Positions 11,161-21,454 of a stretch of DNA of 64,000 nucleotides are shown here, one piece after another. Numbering within the stretch: position 1 is the first letter of the stretch; every line of letters begins with the position of its first letter. The position numbers were made by a program, and so were the translations under genes. The stretch is from Hevea brasiliensis (lineage: Eukaryota > Streptophyta > Magnoliopsida > Malpighiales > Euphorbiaceae): assembly GCF_030052815.1 (NCBI RefSeq), contig NC_079498.1, positions 80,276,992 through 80,340,991 on the forward strand, written 5' to 3'. The notes below the pieces were generated by a model. It did no database searches. It worked only from the letters and a program-made list of their open reading frames with translations, and was not told the origin of the DNA.

Positions 11161-11309
11161 CTTCCAGTTTTTTCACTTAGCTTTCTTGGTCCTAGGTTGG
11201 GTGTCTGCGGTGGATCTATTGAGATAAGTGTAGACCTTTTAACCTAAGTTTTTTCTGATTTTTTAATAGATTACTAGTTTTTTCTTGCCGTGCGTGATGG
11301 AAATCATGT
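11161..11309 (+). other. Spacer after the LINE relic
   Basis: AT-rich sequence between the RNase H relic and the start of the gypsy fragment. It may be the LINE 3' UTR; no poly-A tail or TSD was identified. Confidence 0.3.
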
Positions 11310-12073
11310 AGCCAACTCCATTGATGTTTTCAAGGGTCCAATTACAAGGTCAAGAGCAAAGACACTTTGAGGATTAATTCAAGAGCATTTTTGCATTGAA
11401 CATGAAGTTGACAAGGTAGGCATGCCTAAGGAGCTCAAATGGATTGTTCTTGTAAAAGTGTCCATTGGAGAGGATTAGGTGCACATGAACTAGATAGAAT
11501 GGTGCACACATAAAAAGCATGGCTGTGCCATGGAAACAAGAACAATTCAAAGTTGGGCAGAATGGTGCACACCCTTAGAGCATGGCTGTGTTTCGACTCA
11601 CGTCAGGCACCTATACTACTATGCTTGTGGTCCCCCATCAGCCCATATGTGCCATCCATGCCTTATTTCTTGCTGTCCTCTAGGACTTTATGCTTTTGTC
11701 ATGTATTTAATTAATGTTTTTATGTTGTAATAGGATTTATTCTCTAGGGTTTTATTTCTTGTTAGTAGCCACCTATATAAGGTTACTTTTATTCTTCTTT
11801 TAGAAACTTTTGCTCATTTTAGAGAATACACTATTTGTGCTATGAGGTTTTCTAACCTTGTTCTTGTAAGAACTAAAACTACACCCTTAGCAAGATTAAT
11901 CATCTTGTTAAATTTTAATTTGGTATTCATAGTTTTCTATCACTAGTTAATACCGAGTTATGAATCATTGATTTCCAATTGATTATTTAGTTAGTTTTCC
12001 ATCGCATTGTTGATATTGGATTAAGTACTTAGTTTTCATCACATTGCTGATATTGGGTTAATTAATATCATTA
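11310..12073 (+). mobile_element. Tat/Athila-like gypsy 3' fragment with LTR
   Basis: Near 11310-11400 the translation VANSIDVFKGPITRSRAK matches the conserved GPITRSRAK tail seen at the end of many plant Ty3/gypsy polyproteins. Downstream, an LTR-like region has a TATA box in CCTATATAAGG (about 11769), followed by a typical TTAGAAAC...ATTTTAGAGAATACA leader. The end is not defined: Gypsy-H begins at 12074. Two imperfect 38-bp repeats (TTAGTTTTCATCACATTG-type) lie at about 11991-12062. No intact domain survives. Confidence 0.55.
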
Positions 12074-12394
12074 TGTTAAAGATCAGATCTGAAATAGTCT
12101 CTGGAATAGATATTAAAGCATAATTGTGGAAGATTGGATGGAAAAAGAAGAGAATAGAGAACATTGAAGAAGAGAAATGTATTTCTGTTATTGATTTTTG
12201 AGTGAATGAATACAAAAAGAGACTTACCTTTTATACAAGAGAAGTGTAACTACTTGTACAATCGAGCAGTATAATTGCCTCTAACAAACAGTAGAAAAGT
12301 CAATTACTAAAGTATCTTTTTCCCTCCAAAATCTCAGCTATCCAACTCTCACTACTTATTACTATTATTCTTCCTCTTCTTATAATATGTAACA
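12074..12394 (-). repeat. 3' LTR of Gypsy-H
   Basis: A 321-bp LTR. On the minus strand it starts TGTTACATATTATAAG at 12394, right after a polypurine tract (GGAGG, then G12 and TGTAT, about 12395-12415). It ends ...ATCTTTAACA at 12074. A TATA box (TTGTATAAAAGG) lies near 12230. Confidence 0.8.
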
Positions 12395-12415
12395 ATACAC
12401 CCCCCCCCCCCTCCA

Positions 12416-13517
12416 ATAGTATCTTTTTGTCCCTAAGAATATTGAAACTCAGGAAATTGAGAAAGAATAAAGGTCTTATCTTCTCAGGTAGCTTCTTCTT
12501 CAGGTAAATTCTTCCACTTGATAAGTCCCTGAAGAACTTGTTGATCATGCCTGGTAATTACTCTGATCTGAAAAACATTTTCTGGAGCCACTATCACTAT
12601 ATCATCCTGGAAAGAAAGAGATTCTGAACAATCACACTATTGTCTTCAACTTCTTCTTTAATAACGAAACATGAAACACATGATAAATAGTGGAATTAGG
12701 GATAGTTTCAGTTTGTAAGCCACAATACCAACTTTAGCTTCCACCTGAAAAAGGCCCATAATATCTTGCTGCTAGCTTAAAGTTTTTCCTCAAAGCTATA
12801 GAACTTTGCCTATAGGGTTGCAATTTGACATACGCCCTATCCCCACTTCAAAAATTCTTTCAGACATCTTTTTATTAGCATATTGCTTCATTCTATTCTG
12901 TGCTACTAAGAAGTTATCTTTAATGAGCTGAGACATATGCTGCCTATCTTGCACAAAATTAGTCACTACACCTACTGAAGTATTCTTAAGAGGTAGAAAA
13001 ATCAATGGAGCTGGCTTGCAACCATATAAAGCTTCAAATAGAGACAACTTCAAGGCACTGTGATGGCTAGTGTTATACCACCATTCAACTAAAGGAAGCC
13101 ATTTAACCTAAGAATGAGGTGTTTAATAACAAAAACACCTCAAATAACCTTCCATACTCTAATTCAAACTCTTAGATTAGCCATCTGACTGAGGGTGATA
13201 GGCTGTACTATAAGCAAACTTGGTCCCCATTATTTTAAACAAATCTTTCGAGGATAAACTTGTAAAAATCTTGTCTTTATCAGTGATAATAGAAAAAAGA
13301 AGGCCATGGAGTTTAAAAATAGTATCGAAAAACAATTTAGCAACAATTGAGGCTATGAAAGGATGTTGTAATGGAATGAAGTACCCATACTTTGTAATTC
13401 TACAAATCACCACCAGAATAGTATCCTTGCCATGAGATTTTAGTAGGTGCTCCACAAATCCATTGTAACAAGCAGCCATGCTTGAGTTGGAATAGGTAAA
13501 GGCTATAAAAGCCTTAG
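12416..13517 (-). pseudogene. Gypsy-H integrase relic, core and C-terminus
   Basis: Reading leftward from 13517: the first catalytic Asp in TMD, then HGKDTILVVICRITKYGYF, then IITDKDKIFTS (the SDRD-type second Asp, here TDKD) and YHPQSDG. The GPY-side region near 13053-12850 has LFEALYGCKPAPLIF, FVQDRQHMSQLIKDN and RMKQYANKKMSERIFEVG. The residual reading ends near 12440. Several frames are used and a stop falls right after the composite insertion point. No chromodomain is visible, so this is a different lineage from Chromo-1 and Chromo-2. Confidence 0.85.
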
Positions 13518-13777
13518 TGTAACGATCGGGAACCAACCACTAGAGGAATTGTCCGCTTTGGCCATAAGCCTCACGGTTTTGTCCCATAGGTGGAATGGAG
13601 AACTTCCCAGGAGGTTACCCATCCTAGGATTTCTCTCAAGCGAGCACGCTTAACCCTGAAGTTCTTCCAACTCTCCAGGCCGTTCCACCAAAAGGCACCT
13701 CTAGTGATTAGTTCCCCCATCTTATATATCATTACTTTTGAGCCCAAGACCATCTCTGTGCTTTGCCGATGTGGGAG
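13518..13777 (-). repeat. Cassandra-like LTR, left, inverted
   Basis: About 260 bp, closely matching the reverse complement of 31589-31848 with only scattered substitutions. On the minus strand it runs from TCCCACATCGGCAAAGC to CCCGATCGTTACA and includes TATATAAGATGG and a 5S-rRNA-derived block. Matching to the right copy stops near 13777, where chromovirus gag begins. The roughly 17 bp at the U3 end that the right copy has are missing. Confidence 0.85.
13600..13672 (-). other. 5S-rRNA-derived block in the left Cassandra LTR
   Basis: On the minus strand it reads GGTTAAGCGTGCTCGCTTG, then ATCCTAGGATGGGT and CTCCTGGGAAGT. These correspond to the internal control region (A box, intermediate element, C box) of plant 5S rRNA, as known in Cassandra TRIM LTRs. 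It differs from a real 5S gene at several positions and lacks the gene's 5' part, so it is not called an rRNA gene. Confidence 0.8.
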
Positions 13778-14960
13778 AACCTGCAGCAGCTGAGACTGGG
13801 GGTAGGGGAGAACCTACTCTGCCAGCTCAAGCAGAGCCTGCTCAACCTCCACAGGCCGTGTTCCAACAAATGGCCGAATTCTTCAAACAAATGGCTGGGA
13901 TAATGCCACCACCACCACCACCTCCACAACCGAAATCACACCTGGAAAAATTGAGAAAATTTGGAGCAGTGGACTTCTTTGGCAAGAGAGAAGATGATTA
14001 CATTGCGTAGAAAATTGGTTGAAACAGCAGTGAGGTTTTAAAACAACTCCACTGCACTTGAGCAAAATCTAGAAGTCTTTGTATCTCTGTTGCAAGATGA
14101 TGCATATGAATGGTGGGATACGGTGTCGATGAAGTACTGAAGTAATAACTTGGGACTTCTTCCTCTCCGAATTTAAGAAGAAATATGTGGGTAGTGTATA
14201 CCTGGAAGAGAGAAGAAGAGAGTTCATTAATCTGAGGCAGAGACAGCTGACTGTGACTGAGTATGAAAAGGAATTTGTCCGATTAAGCCGCTATGGAAGG
14301 GAGATAGTCCCTAATGAGGCCGAAAGGTGTAAGAGATTTGAAGAAGGATTAAATGATAATATAAAGATCATGATCACTGCCTTGGGAATAACAGACTTCA
14401 CACAGTTAGTGGAAGCCGCAATAAAAGTTGAAAAAGTAAGAATCGGTGAAGCGGACTAGAAGGGAAAGACATGAGAAGAGGGGCTCGGTCGCCTAGTTCA
14501 TCCCTGCATTTGGGAAGAAGTTCAAGGGTCCACCGCACGAGTTCAGGTCAACCACAAGGTCGTGGTCGATCTCGGGGCCCAGCCACGGTTTACCCCTAGG
14601 AGAGGTCGGTCCACACCATCGGTGGCGCTCTCGAGGATGGGGTTCAGGGGACCAGCCCCAGCATCTTATGCATGTCCACATTGTTTGAAATGGCATAAGG
14701 GGGAGTGTTGGAGAGTGACTGGTGCCTGCTTAAGGTGTGGGTCAACAGAGCATCAGTTGAAGAACTGTCCACGTAGAACCACTACAGCTGCTCCAACACA
14801 AGCAGACAGACCTACTCCTGCACCACAAAGGGGTAGGAAATCTGGTAAATCTGAGGCAGTGGGACCATCACGAGGCTGCATCCGAGCCAGAGAGGCTCGA
14901 TAACGGACCACTGCGGAGCTTATGCCATGAGAGCTCGGGAGGAGCAAGATGCCGGATGTC
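13778..14960 (+). pseudogene. Chromo-1 gag relic, N-terminus missing
   Basis: Starts abruptly at the Cassandra junction in the gag N-terminal region: AVFQQMAEFFKQMAGI, poly-Pro, then LEKLRKFGAVDFFGK, comparable to the Chromo-2 gag starting at 63697. After a stop at 14008 it continues with VYLEERRREFINLRQRQLTV and VTEYEKEFVRLSRYGRE (about 14187-14459). The C-terminus has CPHCLKWHKGECW and a CX2CX4HX4C knuckle, CLRCGSTEHQLKNC, at 14724-14767. The 5' LTR, PBS and gag start codon are absent. Two or more frameshifts are present. Confidence 0.87.
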
Positions 14961-15500
14961 ATCGAGTGCGTTCTCCTCTACAATACATCTGTGCATGCAT
15001 TGGTGGATCCAGGATCCACTCATTCATACATCTGCATCAACTTACCCGTAGAAAGGGGATACTAGTAGGGAGAGTGACCAAGACATTACGGTCACTAATC
15101 CATTGGGCCACAGTGTAGTGGTGAACAAAGTATACAAGGGTTGCGGTTAAGGATTCAGGGTATGAATTCTTGGCGGACTGATTGAATTGCCTTTCCACGA
15201 GTTTGACGTGATTTTGGGAATGGGTGGTTGTCACGTCATCGGGCAATAGTTGATTGCAAATTGAAGAGAATTTCTCTGAAAACTTCGAGGGTAATGAGAT
15301 CAACTGTTGTGGGTGAAAGGATGATTTCTGTCCAATGTTATCTCGACCACGATTGCAAGAAGAATGATGAGAAAAGGTGTGAAGCCTACCTAGCACATGT
15401 GGTGGATACTAGGCGAGCTAAGCCAAACTGAGTGATATACCCACGAAGAAACTTCCTGCAGGTATTTCTGAAGAGTTGCACAGTTTGCCACGAGAAAGGG
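14961..15500 (+). pseudogene. Chromo-1 aspartic protease relic
   Basis: The protease active site is readable as ALVDPGSTHSYI at about 14997-15032, in the position of the DSG/DTG motif. The frame then meets TAG at 15061-15063. Further on the sequence keeps the usual protease-to-RT linker in broken frames, for example FHEFDVILGMGW near 15195-15230. It lies between the gag knuckle and RT, as expected for gypsy elements. It is not functional. Confidence 0.75.
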
Positions 15501-16457
15501 AAGTTGAATTTGCTATTGAGACAACTGCCGGATGCAGGACCCATTTCCATTGCTCCTTATAGGATGACACCCATGAATTGAGGAGTTGAAAACTTCGGTT
15601 GCAAGAGTTGCTTGATAAGGGGTTTATACGCTGATGTGTCACCATGGGGAGCTCCAGTGCTGTTTGTAAAGAAGAAGGATGGGACTTTGAGGCTTTGCAT
15701 TGATTACCGGCAGTTGAATAAAGTGACTGTGAAGAACAAATATCCGTTGCTTAGAATTGATGATCTGTTTGATCAGTTGAAGGGAGCAGGAGTATTTTCT
15801 AAAATTGATCTCTGATCAGGGTATCATCAGTTGAGGGTGAAGGATGCAGATGTGCCAAAGACTGCATTCAGGACCCGATATGGGCATTATGAGTTTCTAG
15901 TGATGCCCTTTGGCCTAACAAATGCACCAGCGGTATTCATGGACCTTATGAACCGTATCTTCCATCCACACTTAGATCGGTTCATAGTGGTCTTTATTGA
16001 TGATATTTTGGTGTATTCCAAGACCAGGGAAGAACATGATGAACATTTGAGGATTGTTCTGCAAACCCTGAGAGAAAAGAAGCTGTATGCTAAGTTGTCC
16101 AAGTGTGACTTTTGGTTGAATGAGATTGCATTCCTTGGACACATAGTGTCAGCTGATGGGATTAGAGTGGATCCCAAGAAAATAGAAGCAGTGATGGAAT
16201 GGAAGCCTCTCAGGAATACAACTGAGGTCAGAAGCTTCTTGGGGCTAGCTGGGTATTACAGGAGATTTGTGAAGGGATTTTCCTTAATAGCTGCTCCAAT
16301 GACAAAGTTGTTACACAAGAACGTCAGATTTGACTGGAATGACAAGTGTCAGACCAGTTTTGAGAAGTTGAAGGCTATGTTGACAGAGGCACCAGTGTTA
16401 ACACGGTGTCGAGAAAGGACTTTGTGGTCTACAGTGATGCCTCTCATAATAGGTTAG
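15501..16457 (+). pseudogene. Chromo-1 reverse transcriptase relic
   Basis: Well-preserved gypsy RT. Visible are [40 protein letters not shown], a single stop (TGA at 15813-15815, in IDL-stop-SGYHQ), [19 protein letters not shown] and the catalytic FIDD at 15993-16004. These are followed by [18 protein letters not shown] and [16 protein letters not shown]. Apart from the stop, and a frameshift near 16405 before RNase H, the domain is nearly complete. Confidence 0.92.
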
Positions 16458-16756
16458 GGTGTGTATTGATGCAAGAGGGAAAGGTGGTCGCTTATGCTTC
16501 CAGGCAGCTAAGGCCACATGAACAGAATTACCCTACCCATGATCTAGAGCTTGCAGCAATTATCTTCGCACTGAAGATATGGAGGCATTACTTGTATGGT
16601 GAAAAGTGCTACATTTACACAGACCACAAGAGCCTGAAATACCTGCCAACCCAGAAGGAGCTTAACCTTAGACAGAGGCGATAGATTGAGTTCCTGAAGG
16701 ACTATGATTGTGTAATTGACTACCATCCTGGGAAGGAAAATGTAGTTGCTGATGCT
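16406..16756 (+). pseudogene. Chromo-1 RNase H relic
   Basis: Begins [18 protein letters not shown] (first catalytic Asp), then [20 protein letters not shown] (Glu) and [13 protein letters not shown] (Asp). It ends [18 protein letters not shown], the standard gypsy RNase H terminus. One premature TAG lies at 16682-16684. It is one frame off the RT before it. Confidence 0.9.
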
Positions 16757-18370
16757 TTGAGCAGAAAATCCATGACAGCTTTGAGATCATTGAATGCCCG
16801 TCTATCTTTGGTTCGAGATGGAGCTATTTTGGCTGAGTTGCAAGTGAGGCCAAACCTGTTACAGCAGATTTTAGATGGGCAGAAGGTAGATGAGAGGCTA
16901 ATGGCTATTATGAGTAAAATCTCAGAGGGAAAAGCAACTGACTATGGGGTGAAAGTAGATGGGTGTCTGTACTACAAAGGAAGACTGTGTGTACCAGATG
17001 ATGGGGAATTGAAGGCCAGTATTCTAAAAGAGGCACACACCAGTGTATATGCTATGCACCCAGGAAGTACAAAGATGTATCATGATCTAAAGCTTCAGTA
17101 TTGGTGGCCTGGTATGAAGAGGGACATAGCTGACTATGTGACTAAATGCTTGACATGTCAGCAAGTCAAGGCAGAACATCAAGTTCCATCAGGTTTGCTA
17201 CAGCCTATACGCATGCCTGAATGGAAATGGGATCGGGTCACCATGGATTTTGTGAGTGTTCTACCTCTCACCCAGAAGAAACATGATGCAGTATGGGTGA
17301 TAGTAGATAGATTGACGAAGTCAGCACACTTTCTCGCGATTAGGGTGACTACTCACTAGAGAAGTTAGCAGAATTGTATATCAGTGAGATAGTTAGACTG
17401 CATGGAATTTCACTTTCCATCATATCTGATCGAGACCCAAGGTTTACATCGAGATTTTGGAAGAAGTTGCATGAATCCTTGGGTACACAACTCCACTTCA
17501 GCACAGCTTTCCATCCTCAGACGGATGGGCAATCAGAAAGAGTAATCCAGGTAAACAATTGAAACCAATGGAATTGATACAAATATTGAATTAAAATGAT
17601 AATAATAACATGAAATATATGCCAGGTCCTTGAGGATATGCTGAGGGGTTGTGTCATTGAGTTTGAGGGAAGTTGGGATAGATACCTCCCACTGGCAGAA
17701 TTTGCATACAACAATAGCTACCAAGCTAGCATCCAAATGGCCCCGTATGAAGCACTGTATGGGAGAAAATGTAGAACTCAGGTGTCTTTGGACTGAATTG
17801 GGCAAAGACAAACTGGTGGGGCCAGACCTGGTGAAACAGACTGAGGAGAAAGTAAAACTAATCAAAGCCAATCTGAAGGTTGCCTCAGACAGACAGAAAT
17901 CTTATGCCGACCTGAAGAGAAAAGAAATTGAATATGTGGTTGGCAACAAAGTGTTCCTCAAGGTGTCACCGTGGAAGAAAGTACTGAGGTTTGGAAGAAA
18001 AGGTAAGTTAAGCCCTAGGTTCATTGGCCCATATGAAATCATTGAACGTGTGGGTCCAGTGGCCTATAGGCTAGCTTTACCACCAGAGCTGGACAAGATC
18101 CACAATGTGTTCCACGTGTCTATGTTAAGAAGATACCGCTCAGATCCTTCACATGTCATCTCCAGGAAAGAAATTGAAGTACAACCGGATTTGACATATG
18201 AAGAAGAACCCATACGGATTCTGGCTCGGGAAGTGAAAGAGTTGAGAAATAAGCAGATTCCACTGGTGAAAGTGCTTTGGAGGCACCACAACACCGAGGA
18301 GGCAACTTGGGAAAGTAAAGAGACGATGAGGCAACAGTTCCCTCAACTGTTTGCATTAGGTAAATTTTGA
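16757..18370 (+). pseudogene. Chromo-1 integrase and chromodomain relic, with intron-like gap
   Basis: The HHCC zinc domain has [12 protein letters not shown] and [13 protein letters not shown] (about 17030-17180). In the catalytic core the first Asp is in TMDFVSVLP, the second in [12 protein letters not shown], and the Glu is in QSERVIQ (17529-17550). The frame is broken near 17350 (TTH then stop) and again near 17760. Between VIQ and [15 protein letters not shown] lies a 75-bp GT...AG segment with an in-frame stop, annotated separately. The C-terminus has RFIGPYEIIERVGPVAYRLA, VFHVSMLRRY and a chromodomain-like LVKVLWRHHNTEEATWESKE, ending at TGA 18368-18370. The terminal chromodomain places it among the chromoviruses. 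Confidence 0.9.
17551..17625 (+). other. Intron-like insertion in the Chromo-1 integrase
   Basis: 75 bp with consensus borders: exon ATCCAG, then GTAAACAATTG at the start and ATATATGCCAG at the end, then GTCCTTGAGG. Removing it joins codons for QSERVIQ and VLEDMLR exactly as in intronless Chromo-2 (VIQILEDML, near 59070). It is AT-rich with an in-frame TGA at 17560-17562. The homologous 74-bp segment is present in the second Chromo-1 copy (57452-57525, minus). The length is below the median for plant introns but feasible. Confidence 0.7.
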
Positions 18371-18381
18371 GGACGAAATTT

Positions 18382-18399
18382 AAATTAGAGGGGAAGAGT
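18382..18399 (+). other. Polypurine tract of Chromo-1
   Basis: TTAGAGGGGAAGAG, just before the LTR start TGTAACACCC at 18400. It is the plus-strand primer site in the expected place after the pol stop codon. Confidence 0.8.
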
Positions 18400-19855
18400 T
18401 GTAACACCCTCCCTGTAGCAACTCCGTACATTCTATCGTCCCGTGACGATCATGTCGATACTAGAACGTCCGGAAAAATATTTAAGCTAAAGTGAGGAAC
18501 CATAATTAACTCAAATGTTAATAAGAAAAATTTAGAAAAAAATTTAGAAATAAAATACAACCAAGTTAAATGAGCCGGTGCCCAAGTGATGGGTAACCTA
18601 GTGAGAAGTTGCGGTTCTCGCAACTAGGAGCCCTAGACCCGGGAAAAAATTCATAAAATAATTTTTAGGACTCCAGAGAAGGGTCATTGAGGTTCCTATG
18701 GCATTCGAATGCCAAGAAAATATTTAGAAAAATTTTTCAATCGGTACAGACAATTTTGACCCGTTAAGCCAAACGGAGGGCATTTTGGTCATTTCGCCTT
18801 CAGAGACGATTTTTGGCCGACTTGTCCAGTTAAGTAAATAATTATTATGATCTAAAATATGAATAAATATTGCTAAAAATTAAATTAAAAATGAATAGAA
18901 AAGAAAGAAAAAGAAAATAACTTAAATCCTTAATTATGACATCACTATGATGTCATTTAAATGCCCTCCACTAATCACCATTCAACAACACAACAAAAAT
19001 TCTTTAAAAAGGGAAAAATGACAAATTAAGAAACCAATTTCTGGTTTCTTCTTCTTCCTCAAGCCGTGACCCTCTCTTCCATCTCCCTCCATAAAAATTT
19101 CTTTCATCACTTCCATTTTCCCATGAATTTTCACTACTAAACCCTAGACATCTTTCATTAAAACTTGTCTATACCTCTTGGGAAAGTGTTTGGCAGCCTA
19201 GAAAAGGAAAGAAAGTGAAGTTTAAGCTTGAGAAAATTCTGCCCTACTAAGGTTAGTGCCTATTTATACATATATCTCTCTTTTTCCATGTTAGAGACTT
19301 AAAATGAGTAAGAATTTGTAAATTAAATGAATAAAATTTATGTGTATGTACACCATGGAATTCTGCAGCCCTAAGGAAAGGATAAGATTGATTGTTTTGA
19401 TGGACTTAGAGTGGACTAGAGATGATGTTTAAAGTTTATATATATATATGGATAATGAATTAGTTAGTTTAACTAAGGTAACTTGTGTGAAATTGAAATG
19501 GAATTAGGGTTTTGGAGAGAAACTTGGACTTTGCTTATGTAATGGTGAATGAAAATTCTAATGGTCAATTAGTGACCATTTGAGGTAAGTTGACCATAAA
19601 TTGGAGTGAAGTATAGCATGACAAACTGAATTGGTATGCTGCCTAGTGAGAGCAGCAGGTGTGGCTGTGATTCCAGCCTGTTTGGACAGCCATAACTTGG
19701 GCTGTGTAGGTTCAATTGGTGTTTGGTCAATTGGACATGAAACTAGACACATAATGGCACAATTTTGGTGAAGAAACCATGCCCAAAAGACCAAAGCAAG
19801 TGGACCAAAAACTTGCCCCAATCCGGATGTCCTGCAACCAGATTCTGCAAAATGA

Positions 19856-19882
19856 CCAAATGAACAGTGATTGTTCATTTGG
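19856..19882. repeat. Palindrome in the Chromo-1 LTR
   Basis: Arms CCAAATGAACA and TGTTCATTTGG are perfect 11-bp inverted repeats around a 5-bp centre. Counterparts sit in the LTRs at 52129-52145 and 55842-55868. Confidence 0.85.
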
Positions 19883-21454
19883 CCATAACTCATTGTAGAA
19901 TGGCCCAATTGACCTGAAATTTTTACAGCAACAAGTTAAGATATAGACCAAAAAATTTCATGAAGAAACCTACCCCAAATTATGACCAGAACCTATCCAA
20001 CAAGGCAATTGCAGTCACTGTTCACTGTACTGTAGATATGGTCAGTTCTGAAATTTTTCAATCCGACCAGTTGTGGTTTTTAGACCATAACTTGAGCTAC
20101 AAAACTCCAAATGGAGTGATTCAAAAAAAGAAATTCAACTAGACAAAATAAAGAACAACTTTCATGTTTATCATTTTCTCAAATTCCCATTGCAACAGTA
20201 ACTAATGGAACAGTAAAGTTAGGGTATAAAAACTGAAAATTCTGCTCCATTAGTTTTAAGCTTAGAAATGGTATTGGTGATTAATGCCAACAAGTTTTGA
20301 ATGCAAAATGTGGTATGTTGGGAGTGTTAAAACCAATGTACCTATTTTCTATGCAAAAGTCAATATTTTTATTGACTAATGAAGTGAATAGTAACACCAA
20401 AGCTTGAAATTCAAAAATTACAAAATTCAAAAGTATCAAATGCCCTAGTATACCTAACAAGATTGGTTTGGATAGTTTGGCATGCCAATAGGGTTCAGTT
20501 AGCAGTACTGCATATGGCATTATGCCATTTTGTGATTTCATGGCTTTTGGCCATTTTGACATTGTGTTGATATTTGGCCTTGTGCCTATTGTCATTATAG
20601 CTTATTAGCTGCTCTGTTGCACACCGGGAGATGCATATGTGACCGATGGTGTGACGGCCCGAGGTACTAGATACCCAGTGCCAGTTTACCCGTTTATCCA
20701 GTCCAGTCGTCCAGAATAGGTTACTTGGGCAACCAAAAGAATGAAAGTGGATAAATTTAACGAAATAATGAATATAACAAGTACAAAACAAGTAAGACAT
20801 CGATACATTCAATGCATATTTATTTCTGTTATTTCTTTCTATTTTATTATTTACACCACTAAGTATTATTGCTTAGCGCGTTGCTTTTGCCACGAGTAGG
20901 TTCTGGAGATACTGACCGAGAGCCTAGTAGACCACAGACTGGGTGAGACCTCCTGCAGCTCTGCATAGTGTCCGTGTCACCTTACCATCTTCAGTGCATT
21001 GGTAGGACACTAGGTTTTATTTTGGTATTTTGTAATTAACTTTTATTTACCTTTGTGTAAATGAAACTTATGTAATGTATTTTGATGTTCATGTAAATAA
21101 TGAAAATTGTGGTTATAAATAGAAGAATTTGAGTATTTATTTATTGCATATATATGAATACTATGAGAAATGAATGTTTGAGTAATGGAAATGTTGTTGA
21201 AAAACATATTGAGATTTTGATATTGGAGTTTGAGAATGATTGGATACGATTATTGAAAGTGTTTTTCACAGGTTCCGAAGAACTGTTTTCTCCATTTTTA
21301 GCTGGTACTCTTCCGGATTTTCTATAAAATTTTCGGAACCTCAAATAAATTATAATTTCAATAAATGACTTAAATGAATTATATTTCACAAGTTATATTC
21401 AAAACTATGATAAAAATTAATTAAGATAAAATAGAGCGTTCCGGTACACCGTGT

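Noticed and set aside
12300..12548. 82-codon minus-strand frame
   Set aside because: Spans the Gypsy-H pol remnant, polypurine tract (read as poly-Gly) and LTR, so it is not a separate gene.
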